Source of the DNA: JAWLHU01 sp049324875 | GTDB taxonomy: Bacteria > Bacillota > Sulfobacillia > Symbiobacteriales > Symbiobacteriaceae | NCBI GenBank assembly: GCA_049324875.1 | Contig: JBMONC010000072.1 | Span: 1-64,000 of the forward strand | Direction of reading: 5' to 3' | DNA: 64,000 bases | Part shown: positions 40,074-50,471 of the stretch, one piece after another | Layout: every line of letters starts with the position of its first letter | Position numbering within the stretch: position 1 is the first letter of the stretch | Notes under the pieces: generated by a model | What the model was told of the DNA's origin: nothing | What the model saw: only the letters and a program-made list of their open reading frames with translations | Databases searched by the model: none | Translations under genes and position numbers: made by a program

Positions 40074-42386
40074 ATGATCAAGCGGGAGTCCGCCTCGGTC
40101 CCGGGGCTGAGGCGAACGGGATGGGCCCGTTGGACGGGTGCGTTGGCCAGCCGCCTGGGGTGGGCCTGGCAGCCCCTGCTCTACGCGGGAGTCCTGCTGG
40201 GCTTCCTCCTGGGCCGGGCTGCGCCGGTCAGCCAGATCGGCTCCTTCGGCATCGCCTATTACGCCGCCGTGAGGGGCGCCGGCTTCAGCGCCCTCGGCAC
40301 CCTGCCGGTCGCCCTCGCCGTCGTGGCGGGGAGCTTCACACGACTGCCCCCGGCCCAGGCCGGGTGGGCGGGCCTGGCCATCGCCCTCATCTACCTGATG
40401 AGCCCCCTGGCCCGGGCGCGGGTGGGCCACCCCCGGCCCCTGACCGCCGCCCTGCTGGCCGCCGGAGCCGCTCTGCTTCCCGCCACCCTGCTGGTCCCGC
40501 GCCCCCCTGCCCTGCAGATCCTTTTCTGGAGCGGCCTCACCGGGGTGCTGGCCCTGGTCTTCACCCTCGGCATTATCGATGCGACCAGCGGGCGGTTCCT
40601 GCGGGTCGGCTCCTCGGACCTGCCGGTGCCGGGGATCATCCTCCTCGCCTCTGCGCTCATCGGCCTGCAGGGGCTCACCATCGGGGGGTGGCTCTCCCTC
40701 CACGGGGTGGCTGCCGGGCTGGCCGTCATGGCCTTCGCCTACGCCGGGGGGCTGGCTCTCGGCGCCGCGGCTGGTGCCGTGCTGGGAATCGGCTTCTTCT
40801 TCATCGCGGTGGGAGCCCCGCCGCCCACGGGGCCGGGGGCGGGCCCCCCCATTCCCGAGGCCCAGGCCATGGCCTACGTGGTGGCCGGCTTCCTGGCCGG
40901 GGCCTTCCGGGACCTGAAGAAGCTCGGGGTCGGCCTCTCCTTCGCCCTCGCCTTCATCACCTACATCATGGCGACCCAGGGGCAGGGACCGGTCCTGGAG
41001 TCGATGGCGTCGACCGCCATCGTGGCGGTGCTCTGCTTCTGGCTGCTCCCCCGCGAGTGGCTGGCCCGACTGCCCGTGGAGTTGGTCATCCAGCAGCCGG
41101 TCCAGGCGGGGCCCGCCCAACAGCCCGAGCCCGCCCTGCCCGAAGCCGTCGGCCGGCTTCGATCGATGTCGGGGGTGATGAAGGAGGTCCAGCGCACCTT
41201 TGAGCAGGTGGCGGTGGTGGAGGCCCCGGTGGAGGACCGGCCTCGCAAACCTTTTGAGCAGGCGGTCGAGCAGCTCTGCTCATCCTGTGCCATGTACAAC
41301 CAGTGCTGGCACCGGGACTTCGACCGCACCTACCAGCTCTTCTACAGCCTGTGGCAGCAGACCGACCTGGAGGGGCCGCTCCCCGTCACCCCTCCCCCCG
41401 CCGAGCTGACCCAGCACTGCATCCACCCGGAGCAGGTCGCCACGGCCTTTAACCATCTGCACGAGATCGAGCGGTCCCGGCGGAGCTTCGCCAGGCAGCT
41501 GCAGGAGGGCAAGGGGATCGTCGGCGACTACATCAGGAACGTCGCCCGGTTGTTGGATCGCATGGCGGACGAGGTGGCCCAGGCGGGCGGGAGGGGCCGT
41601 CCGTCCAACATCCCGGTCTACCGCATGACCACGGGGGTGGCGCGGCTGCCAAAGCGGGGCGGGCACATCTCGGGCGACTCCTACGAGGCGTCCCCCCTGT
41701 CGGACGGCCGCTACCTGTTGGCGCTCAGCGACGGCATGGGCGTGGGGCGGGAGGCGGCCACCCAGTCCAAGCAGTGCGTGCGGCTCCTCCACCAGCTGCT
41801 CGACGCCGGCTTTGCCACCGACGTCGCCGTCCGGACCGTGAACTCCGTCCTGCTGCTCCGCTCGCCCGGCGACACCTTCGCCACCGTGGACCTCGCCCAG
41901 CTGGACCTGGGGACGGGCCGGGCCGAGTTCGTCAAGGTGGGGGCGGCGCCCAGCTTTGTGAAGCGCGGCTCCGATGTCACGGTGATCAAGATGTCGTCGG
42001 TGCCGGTGGGGATCATCAACCAGGTCGAGGTGGAGCCCGACTTCCGCAACCTGCGGCACGGTGACCTGATCGTCATGATCACCGACGGCATCTGGGATGT
42101 CTCCAAGGACGACATCGACAAGGAGCGTTGGATCCTGGACTTCCTTGCCCGGGAGCAGACCGCCGACCCGGAGGAGCTGGCGGAGCGGTTGCTGGCCAGA
42201 GCCCTCACCTTGATGCCGGTCCCGGAGGACGACCTGACGGTGCTGGTGGGCAGGGTTGGCCTGCTGGAGAGCGCCCGCGGCGAGGTGTTGCCGACCCCCA
42301 ACCGGCGCGGGGAGTGGGTTCCTGCCCGGCTGGCCCCCCGCTCCAAGCCGGCTGATCCCCCCAGTGGAAAGGAGCACCGCCCATGA
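40074..42386 (+). CDS. spoIIE: Stage II sporulation protein E (PP2C phosphatase)
   Basis: A 770-aa sporulation protein that dephosphorylates SpoIIAA to release sigma-F in the forespore. The N-terminal third (to about residue 340) is highly hydrophobic with about ten helices; a linker region with CSSCAMYNQCWHRDFDRTY follows; the C-terminal PP2C domain has HISGDSYEA, LALSDGMGVGREAATQS, IVMITDGIWD and PEDDLTVLV, supplying the metal-binding Asp residues. ATG at 40074 follows GGTGAGG; a GTG at 40059 is an alternative. The gene follows tRNA-Glu and a 0A box, and overlaps a small downstream gene. Confidence 0.96.
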   Translation: MIKRESASVPGLRRTGWARWTGALASRLGWAWQPLLYAGVLLGFLLGRAAPVSQIGSFGIAYYAAVRGAGFSALGTLPVALAVVAGSFTRLPPAQAGWAGLAIALIYLMSPLARARVGHPRPLTAALLAAGAALLPATLLVPRPPALQILFWSGLTGVLALVFTLGIIDATSGRFLRVGSSDLPVPGIILLASALIGLQGLTIGGWLSLHGVAAGLAVMAFAYAGGLALGAAAGAVLGIGFFFIAVGAPPPTGPGAGPPIPEAQAMAYVVAGFLAGAFRDLKKLGVGLSFALAFITYIMATQGQGPVLESMASTAIVAVLCFWLLPREWLARLPVELVIQQPVQAGPAQQPEPALPEAVGRLRSMSGVMKEVQRTFEQVAVVEAPVEDRPRKPFEQAVEQLCSSCAMYNQCWHRDFDRTYQLFYSLWQQTDLEGPLPVTPPPAELTQHCIHPEQVATAFNHLHEIERSRRSFARQLQEGKGIVGDYIRNVARLLDRMADEVAQAGGRGRPSNIPVYRMTTGVARLPKRGGHISGDSYEASPLSDGRYLLALSDGMGVGREAATQSKQCVRLLHQLLDAGFATDVAVRTVNSVLLLRSPGDTFATVDLAQLDLGTGRAEFVKVGAAPSFVKRGSDVTVIKMSSVPVGIINQVEVEPDFRNLRHGDLIVMITDGIWDVSKDDIDKERWILDFLAREQTADPEELAERLLARALTLMPVPEDDLTVLVGRVGLLESARGEVLPTPNRRGEWVPARLAPRSKPADPPSGKEHRP

Positions 42387-42580
42387 GCCGACACCTTGGG
42401 GAGAGGAGCACCAGCCCCGGCCGGCGAGTCATCCCGCTGATTGCACGGGCCCCGGAGCCGCAAGCCGCCACCAAGCCTTCCGTGACGCTCCGTGACAGGG
42501 TGGCCTGGCTCTGCCTGGGCCTGGGGATCCTCTGCGGCGCCGGAGCGGTCTACTGCGCTGCGCTCGCACTGGCTGGGTAG
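42383..42580 (+). CDS. Small hypothetical membrane protein coupled to spoIIE
   Basis: A 65-aa protein with a basic N-terminal half and one C-terminal helix (VAWLCLGLGILCGAGAVYCAALALAG). Its ATG overlaps the spoIIE stop (ATGA) and AAGGAG sits 8 bases upstream inside spoIIE, so it is very likely translated. I recognise no family. In Bacillus, other genes separate spoIIE from tilS, but none looks like this. A role at the asymmetric septum is only suggested by linkage. Confidence 0.7.
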   Translation: MSRHLGERSTSPGRRVIPLIARAPEPQAATKPSVTLRDRVAWLCLGLGILCGAGAVYCAALALAG

Positions 42581-42604
42581 AGGTCCGGTCCCAGGGCAGG
42601 GAAT

Positions 42605-42644
42605 CCCCGGCGGTTGTCGAATCCGTTTCGACACACTGCCGGGG
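42605..42644. promoter_or_regulatory. Hairpin with inverted 0A-box-like arms before tilS
   Basis: An outer stem CCCCGGC/GCCGGGG encloses an inner inverted pair TTGTCGAA-tccg-TTTCGACA. It could be the spoIIE terminator (no T run) or a DNA site, since each inner arm matches the Spo0A core TGTCGAA. Confidence 0.5.
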
Positions 42645-42667
42645 TTCATTGTGAAAGGGTGAGGCCA

Positions 42668-44098
42668 ATGCTGGAGCAGGTCCGGGAAGCGATCGACCGC
42701 CACTCCATGCTGCAGACCGGCGACCACCTCATCGTCGCCGTCTCCGGGGGTCCCGACTCGGTGGCGCTCCTGCACCTGCTCCACCGACTGGCCCCGGCGT
42801 GGTCGCTCCGGCTCCACGTCTTCCACCTGGACCACGGGCTCCGGGGGGCCGAGTCCGCCGCCGATGCCCGCTACGTTTCGGAACTGGCGCAGGGGTTGGG
42901 GCATCCGGTCTCCGTCGTCCGCCTTGCGCCGGGGGAGCTGAAGGGCAAGCCCGGCTCCCTTCAGGCCAACGCCCGCCGCCGCCGCTACCAGGCGATTCGC
43001 GAGCTGGCCGCCCGGGTCGGCGCCACCAAGGTGGCGACCGGTCACCACCGGGACGACCAGGCCGAGACCGTGCTGATGCGGCTCCTGCGGGGCGCTGGTC
43101 TGAAGGGGCTGGCAGGGATTCCGCCCATCAGGAGCGAGGGGAATCTCACCCTGATCCGACCGATGCTTACCATCCCCCGAAAACAAATTGAACTTTATTG
43201 TGCTGAGCACAAACTTTTTCCCCGCCTCGATGCATCCAATGCTCAGGCGGATTATCTCCGGAACCGAGTCCGGCTGGAACTGCTGCCACTGCTGGCCCAG
43301 TCTTACAACCCGGCGATCGAGGCGAACCTGGCCCAGCTCGCTGAGCTGGTTCGGGAGGAGGATGCCCTGCTGGAGCGGTTGGCCCGGCAGGCCTTCGACC
43401 GCTGTCGAACAGCGCCGCCGTCGCTGGAGGAGACCCACCCGGTCCCCGCTGTGGAACTGGACGGCGCCCGGCTGCGGGAGGAGCCCCTCGCCCTGGCCCG
43501 CCGGGTGGTCCGACTTGCTGCCAGAGCGGTGCTGGGGCCCGAGGCGGACCTGGGACTGCCGGCGGTGACCCGGGTGTTGGACCTGGCAGGGGAGCCCCAC
43601 GGGAGCCATCTGGCCGACCTGCCCGGGGGCCTCCGGCTGACGGTGGAGTATGGTCGCTGCCGCCTGGAGCCCCAGCCGGATCAGACGCCTGACACCTACC
43701 GGGTCTGGCCGGTCGCCCCCCGGGGGGAGACGGCGATCCCCGAGCTGGGCCTGGTGATCCTGGCGGAGCTGCTCCCGCCCGAAGCGATGCCCGCCCACCC
43801 GGCCCCCGGTGAGATCTGGCTGGATGCCGACAGGCTGCCCGGCCCCCTCTGCATCCGGTTCCGGCAGCCGGGCGACCGGATCTGGCCCACAGGGATGGAG
43901 GGGTCCAAAAAGCTGCAAGATATTCTGGTTGACGCCAAGGTTCCCCGGGCGCAGCGGGAGCGGCTCCCTCTGCTGGGTGCGGGCGATCAGGTGCTCTGGG
44001 TGCTCGGACACCGGCAGGACCGGCGCTTCCTGGCCGGGGCAGCAACGGTTCGGCCGCTGCGTCTCAGGATTTTGCCCATTCCGCCCGATCCGGTCTAG
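42668..44098 (+). CDS. tilS: tRNA(Ile)-lysidine synthase
   Basis: A 476-aa essential tRNA-modifying enzyme making lysidine at the wobble position of tRNA-Ile(CAU). The PP-loop is AVSGGPDSVALL; VFHLDHGLRG, the TGHHRDDQAETVLMRLLRGAGLKGLAGI motif and RPML...RKQIELYC follow. The C-terminal substrate-recognition domain includes LCIRFRQPGDRIWPTGMEGSKKLQDILVDAKVPRAQRERLPLL. AAAGGGTGAGG lies upstream of the ATG. Codons at about 43165-43260 are much more AT-rich than the rest of the gene. It precedes ftsH as in most Firmicutes, but with no hpt gene between. Confidence 0.95.
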   Translation: MLEQVREAIDRHSMLQTGDHLIVAVSGGPDSVALLHLLHRLAPAWSLRLHVFHLDHGLRGAESAADARYVSELAQGLGHPVSVVRLAPGELKGKPGSLQANARRRRYQAIRELAARVGATKVATGHHRDDQAETVLMRLLRGAGLKGLAGIPPIRSEGNLTLIRPMLTIPRKQIELYCAEHKLFPRLDASNAQADYLRNRVRLELLPLLAQSYNPAIEANLAQLAELVREEDALLERLARQAFDRCRTAPPSLEETHPVPAVELDGARLREEPLALARRVVRLAARAVLGPEADLGLPAVTRVLDLAGEPHGSHLADLPGGLRLTVEYGRCRLEPQPDQTPDTYRVWPVAPRGETAIPELGLVILAELLPPEAMPAHPAPGEIWLDADRLPGPLCIRFRQPGDRIWPTGMEGSKKLQDILVDAKVPRAQRERLPLLGAGDQVLWVLGHRQDRRFLAGAATVRPLRLRILPIPPDPV

Positions 44099-44133
44099 CC
44101 GTTATTTCCCGGTCTCCTGGCCCCTCATCGCGG

Positions 44134-44162
44134 TTGTCTGGGTTCATAAAATATGGTACACT
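44134..44162 (+). promoter_or_regulatory. Sigma-A promoter of ftsH
   Basis: TTGTCT (44134-44139) and TACACT (44157-44162) are 17 bases apart with an A/T-rich spacer; predicted start near 44169, leaving a leader of about 95 bases. Confidence 0.7.
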
Positions 44163-44264
44163 CTACGAGTATCTTTCGAGGCCTTGCGCCCGACTTAACC
44201 TGTGACACGAATTTGATTTTGCTACTTGCCATAAACGCCCTTGTGGAAGGAGGGCCCTGACGGA

Positions 44265-46139
<1,875 letters not shown>

Positions 46140-46150
46140 GCGCAGACCAA

Positions 46151-46179
46151 CCCCGCCCTCGCCACGAGGGCGGGGTTTG
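46151..46179 (+). terminator. ftsH terminator
   Basis: CCCCGCCCTC-gccac-GAGGGCGGGG is a perfect 10-base-pair stem followed by TTTGTTG, 11 bases past the ftsH stop. Confidence 0.9.
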
Positions 46180-46294
46180 TTGCACAGGGCATGACCTTCG
46201 CGGGAGGAAATCTTTTCTGTATGGGGAAGGCTAAAGTGTCCCGCCTTCCCTGTTTGGACGGATCGCAGCATCACGGCGGAGGAGCGATTGGCAA

Positions 46295-46735
46295 ATGGCT
46301 CGTGCATACGCAGGCGTTCCGCTTCCCTCCTGCCACGCCCTCGTTCGGGAGGGGGAGCGCATTCTACTGGTAAAGCGGGCCCGCCCGCCTCACGTGGGGT
46401 GCTGGTCTCTCCCCGGCGGAGGGGTCGAGCTGGGGGAGAGGGTGGAGGAGGCGCTGCAGCGAGAGGTTCTGGAGGAGACCGGGCTGGAGATAAGCGTGGG
46501 GCGCCTGCTGGGCTATGCCGATGCGATCGACCGCGATGCAGAGGGGCGAGTGCGCTACCACTACGTGATCCTGTACTTTGAGGCGAAGGTGGAGGGCGGC
46601 CGTCTGGCGCCGGCGGATGATGCCGCGGCGGTTCGCTGGGTGACGGTGGCGGAAGCGAGGAGCCTCCCGCTGACCGACTCGGTTGAGCGCGCCATCACCT
46701 GGTCCGGATGGGAGAGGGGAGGCCCGAGCGAATGA
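46295..46735 (+). CDS. Nudix hydrolase
   Basis: A 146-aa Nudix pyrophosphohydrolase. The Nudix box GGGVELGERVEEALQREVLEETGLE matches GX5EX7REUXEEXGU exactly, and the preceding LLVKRARPPHVGCWSLPG is typical of ADP-ribose or nucleotide-type members. Substrate class cannot be fixed. GGAGGAGC lies upstream of the ATG. Its stop overlaps the start of the following M24 gene (ATGA), so the two are translationally coupled. Confidence 0.9.
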   Translation: MARAYAGVPLPSCHALVREGERILLVKRARPPHVGCWSLPGGGVELGERVEEALQREVLEETGLEISVGRLLGYADAIDRDAEGRVRYHYVILYFEAKVEGGRLAPADDAAAVRWVTVAEARSLPLTDSVERAITWSGWERGGPSE

Positions 46736-47862
46736 TGAAGGATCGTGTGGCCCAGATGCTTGACCGTGCCAGGGCACAGGGGCTGGAGTGCATCGTGATC
46801 ATGCCGGGACCGAACATGCGCTATCTGACGGGGCTGGAGATGCATCTGTCAGAGCGGCCCACCCTTCTGTTCTTCCCGGTCGCCGGCGAGCCCTTCGCGC
46901 TATGCCCGGCGTTCGAAGCCGAGCGGGTGAGCGCGGGCACCGGCCTCAAGCGGCTCTTTGCCTGGGGGGAGGAGGAGGGCCCGGCGCCCGTTCTGCGTCA
47001 GGCTCTGGCCACCACAGGCCTGGGCGCAGGCGTCCTGGGGGTGGAGTACCGCTACATGCGGGTGCTGGAGCGCGAACTCCTGGCCCAGGCGGTCACCCAC
47101 CCGTTTTCGGTGATGGGCGCGGGAGCCGGGGGCGGCGGCCTGCGCTATGAAGATGCCGGGGCCATCCTGGCTGACCTGCGGGCCACCAAGGACCCGGGGG
47201 AGGTGACGCTGATGGAGGAGGCGGCCGCCATCGCCGATGCCGGCTGCAGGGCGGCGCAGGAAATCATCAGACCGGGCGTCACCGAACGGCAGGTTGTTGA
47301 ACATATGGTGAGGGAACTGGAGAGACTAGGGGCGAAGCCACCATTCCACATTGCCGTAGCCTCCGGCCCCCGGGCGGCGGTTCCCCATGCGGGTGCCACC
47401 GACCGGGTCCTGCAGGAGGGCGAGCTCTGCTGGGTGGATTTCGTCTGCCAGCGGGAGGGCTACTGGGCAGATATCACCCGCACCTACCCTGTGGGCCGGG
47501 TGGAGGGGAAGCTCCAGGAGATCTTCCAGATCTGTCTGGAGGCACAGGCGAAGGTCAGGGCAGAGGCCCGCCCGGGCATGACCGGCGCCCAGGTGGATGC
47601 CATCGCCCGGGACTACATACGCTCCCGCGGCTACGCCGACTTCTTCACCCACCGGACGGGGCACGGCCTTGGTCTGGAGGGTCACGAGGAACCCTACATC
47701 GTCGGCTCCAACCACCGCCCCCTGGAGGTGGGCCAGACCTTCACCATTGAGCCGGGCATCTACCTGCCGGGGCTCGGCGGTGTCCGGATCGAGGATGATG
47801 TGGTGCTGGAGGCCGGAGGCGTCCGGAGTCTCACCCAGTACCCGCGGGATCTGCTGAAGTAA
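46732..47862 (+). CDS. M24-family Xaa-Pro dipeptidase/aminopeptidase
   Basis: A 376-aa metallopeptidase with the creatinase-like N-domain (IVIMPGPNMRYLTGLEMHLSERPTLLFF) and an intact M24 catalytic domain. All five metal ligands are visible: Asp in CWVDFV, Asp in ADITRTY, His in GHGLGLEGHEEP, Glu in FTIEPGIYLP and Glu in VRIEDDVV. It cleaves N-terminal or dipeptide X-Pro bonds. Start at 46732 (ATGATG), overlapping the Nudix stop. It is a useful intact comparison for the degenerate paralogue at 9882-10982. Confidence 0.92.
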   Translation: MMKDRVAQMLDRARAQGLECIVIMPGPNMRYLTGLEMHLSERPTLLFFPVAGEPFALCPAFEAERVSAGTGLKRLFAWGEEEGPAPVLRQALATTGLGAGVLGVEYRYMRVLERELLAQAVTHPFSVMGAGAGGGGLRYEDAGAILADLRATKDPGEVTLMEEAAAIADAGCRAAQEIIRPGVTERQVVEHMVRELERLGAKPPFHIAVASGPRAAVPHAGATDRVLQEGELCWVDFVCQREGYWADITRTYPVGRVEGKLQEIFQICLEAQAKVRAEARPGMTGAQVDAIARDYIRSRGYADFFTHRTGHGLGLEGHEEPYIVGSNHRPLEVGQTFTIEPGIYLPGLGGVRIEDDVVLEAGGVRSLTQYPRDLLK

Positions 47863-47877
47863 AGGAGGGTTCCCGGC

Positions 47878-49188
47878 TTGACCGAACACTTCACCAGGTT
47901 TGCCCTGGCCGAAGGGGTCAATCTGTACATCCAGCCGACGACCAAGTTCAAGACCACCACGGTCTATGCTTACTTCCACATGCCCCTGGAGCCGGTGACG
48001 GTCACCTACAACGCCCTGCTGCCCATGGTGCTGGCTCGGGCGTCGGCGGACTTTCCCACCACCGCCGAGCTGTCGCGCCACCTTGACGACCTCTACGGCG
48101 CCTCCTTCGGTGTGGATGTGAACCGGCGCGGCGAGGTCCACTCCATCGTCTTCCGGCTGGAGGTGGCCAACGAGCAGCACATCCCCGGCGAGGAAGGGCT
48201 GCTGAAGCGTGGCCTGGAGACCCTGGCCGGGATCATCACCCGCCCCCTGATCGCGGGGGACGGCCTGAAGCCGGAGTACGTGGCCCAGGAGACGGCTAAC
48301 CTGCGGCAGATCATTGAGGGGTTGATCAACGACAAGCGGCGCTACGCCATGGTCCGCTGCACCGCCGCCATGTGCGACGGGGAGCCCTTCAGCCTGTACC
48401 GCCTGGGTCGAATCGAGGACCTGGACGAGGTTACCCCGCAGTCGCTCCTGGCTCACCACCACCGGGTGCTGACGAGCGCCCCGGTCGACATCTTCGTCAT
48501 CGGCGACCTGGACGTGGAGGCGACCCGCCAGCTGGTCTCCACCACCCTGGTTCTGCCGCCGGCCGCCCCGGGAGGGCGGCGCTTCCCCGAGACGGTGGTG
48601 AAGCGGGAGCCCGGGCGCCCCGTACGGGATGTGGTCGACCGGCTAGATGTGAACCAGGGGGTGCTGGTCATCGGCTTCCGGACCGGCATCACCCTCAAGG
48701 ATGAGCTCTACTTCCCCATGCTGGTCGCCAACGGCATCCTCGGCGGCTTCCCCCACTCAAAGCTCTTTCAGGAGGTGCGGGAGAAGCACTCCCTGGCCTA
48801 TTTCGCCTACTCCGCCGTGGAGACCGTCAAGGGGGTGGGCTTCATGTATGCCGGCGTCGAGTTTGACGACATGGAGAAGGCCAAGGCGATCATGCTGGAG
48901 CAGTTGAAGGCGGTGCAGGAGGAGCAGATTGCGGCGGAGGAGCTGGAGACGACCATCGAGACGCTGGTGAATGATATGCTGAGCGCCGCGGACAGCCCGA
49001 GCGCCATGGCAGATCTCGCCGTCGACCAGGTCTTCTCGGGGAAGGACCTCTCCATCGAGGACCGGGTCGCCCTCTACCGGCAGGTGACCCGGGAGCAGGT
49101 GGCAGAGGCTGCCCGGCGCTTCACCCTGGACACCATCTACTTCCTGACCAAGACGGAGGGGGTGAACCGCGATGGAAAAGCAGTATGA
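47878..49188 (+). CDS. M16-family protein without zinc motif (YmfF-like)
   Basis: A 436-aa pitrilysin-fold protein. The HxxEH motif is absent (the equivalent helix reads ALLPMVLARAS), while the C-domain R/Y substrate-binding region is kept (LFQEVREKHSLAYFAYSA). Such non-catalytic members pair with an HxxEH partner, here the next gene, as in YmfF/YmfH. The start is a TTG at 47878 with AAAGGAGGG 7 bases before it. It overlaps the following gene by 17 bases. Confidence 0.88.
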   Translation: MTEHFTRFALAEGVNLYIQPTTKFKTTTVYAYFHMPLEPVTVTYNALLPMVLARASADFPTTAELSRHLDDLYGASFGVDVNRRGEVHSIVFRLEVANEQHIPGEEGLLKRGLETLAGIITRPLIAGDGLKPEYVAQETANLRQIIEGLINDKRRYAMVRCTAAMCDGEPFSLYRLGRIEDLDEVTPQSLLAHHHRVLTSAPVDIFVIGDLDVEATRQLVSTTLVLPPAAPGGRRFPETVVKREPGRPVRDVVDRLDVNQGVLVIGFRTGITLKDELYFPMLVANGILGGFPHSKLFQEVREKHSLAYFAYSAVETVKGVGFMYAGVEFDDMEKAKAIMLEQLKAVQEEQIAAEELETTIETLVNDMLSAADSPSAMADLAVDQVFSGKDLSIEDRVALYRQVTREQVAEAARRFTLDTIYFLTKTEGVNRDGKAV

Positions 49189-50458
49189 CCCACTATTGAA
49201 GGAGACGCTTTACACCGAGCGGCTGGAGAACGGCCTGACCGTGGCCGTGCTGGTAAAGCCGGGCTTCAAGCAGGTGACCGGTCGGGTGGCCACCCACTAC
49301 GGCTCCATCGACAGCCGGTTCCGCAACCCCCAGACCGGCGAGGAGGTGCACGTCCCCGACGGCATCGCCCACTTCCTGGAGCACAAGCTCTTCGAGGAGG
49401 AGTCGGGCAATGTGACCGACCGCTTCTCCGAGCTGGGGGCGGATGTCAACGCCTACACGACCTACACCCACACGGTCTACCACTTCACCACCACCCAGAA
49501 CTTCGAGGCCTGCTTCGACCTGCTGCTCGACTTCGTCCAGAGCCCTTACTTCACCGAGGAATCGGTGGCGAAGGAGCAGGGCATTATTGAGCAGGAGATC
49601 CGCATGTACCTGGACGACCCGGGCTGGCGCTCTTCGGCCAACCTGATGGAGGCGCTCTATCTGGAGCACCCGGTCCGCATCGACATCGCCGGCACGGTGG
49701 AGTCCATCCGGCAGATCAACAAGGACCTGCTCTACCTGTGCCACCGCATCTTCTACCATCCCTCCAACATGGTGGTCTTCGTGGCGGGCGACGTGGATCC
49801 CGCCCGGGTGGTGGACCAGGTCCGGACCAACTTCGCGAAGCGCTCCTACACCAGCCAGCCCGAGATTCAGCGGATCATGCCGGCGGAGCCGCCCACCGTT
49901 GCGGAGCGGCGGCGAATGGAGGCGCTGGTGGTCAGCCAGCCGATCTTCCGCATCGGCTTCAAGGATACCGAGACCGGCGTAGGGGGACGCCCCCTGCTGG
50001 AGCGGGACATGATCACCGCCATGATCCTCGACGCTGTCGCGGGCAAGGGGTCGCCGCTCTACACCAAGCTCTACGAGAGCGGGCTGATCGACCAGCGGTT
50101 CGGCTTCGAGTACATGCCCGAGCTGAGCTTTGGTTACACCTACTTCAGCGGCCCCACCCGGGATGCCGGGGAGTTGGAGGCCCGGCTGTTGGCGGGGATC
50201 GAGGAGGTCCGGGCTGCCGGGCTGCAGGCGGAAGACTTCGAGCGGGCCCGGAAGAAGATCATCGGCCGGATCATCAACCTGATGAACGACCTGGACGGGG
50301 CGGCCTATGTCTTCATTGACGGCTTCTTCAAGGAGATCAGCCTCTTCGACCTGGTGCCGGTAGCGAAGGCGGTCACGCTGGAGGCGGCCAACGAGCGGCT
50401 GCGGTCGCACTTCGACCCCAGCCGGGCGGCGGTCTCGGTGATCTATCCCAAGAGCTAG
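49172..50458 (+). CDS. M16-family zinc peptidase (YmfH-like)
   Basis: A 428-aa peptidase with the inverted zinc motif IAHFLEHKLFE (HxxEH) and the downstream Glu ligand region IIEQEIRMYLDDP. It is complementary to the preceding R/Y partner, so the two likely form a heterodimer in the cytoplasm. In Bacillus, ymfF and ymfH lie together in a conserved block; their substrates are poorly defined. The start ATG overlaps the upstream gene. Confidence 0.9.
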   Translation: MEKQYDPLLKETLYTERLENGLTVAVLVKPGFKQVTGRVATHYGSIDSRFRNPQTGEEVHVPDGIAHFLEHKLFEEESGNVTDRFSELGADVNAYTTYTHTVYHFTTTQNFEACFDLLLDFVQSPYFTEESVAKEQGIIEQEIRMYLDDPGWRSSANLMEALYLEHPVRIDIAGTVESIRQINKDLLYLCHRIFYHPSNMVVFVAGDVDPARVVDQVRTNFAKRSYTSQPEIQRIMPAEPPTVAERRRMEALVVSQPIFRIGFKDTETGVGGRPLLERDMITAMILDAVAGKGSPLYTKLYESGLIDQRFGFEYMPELSFGYTYFSGPTRDAGELEARLLAGIEEVRAAGLQAEDFERARKKIIGRIINLMNDLDGAAYVFIDGFFKEISLFDLVPVAKAVTLEAANERLRSHFDPSRAAVSVIYPKS

Positions 50459-50471
50459 GAGGCGTTCTGCC

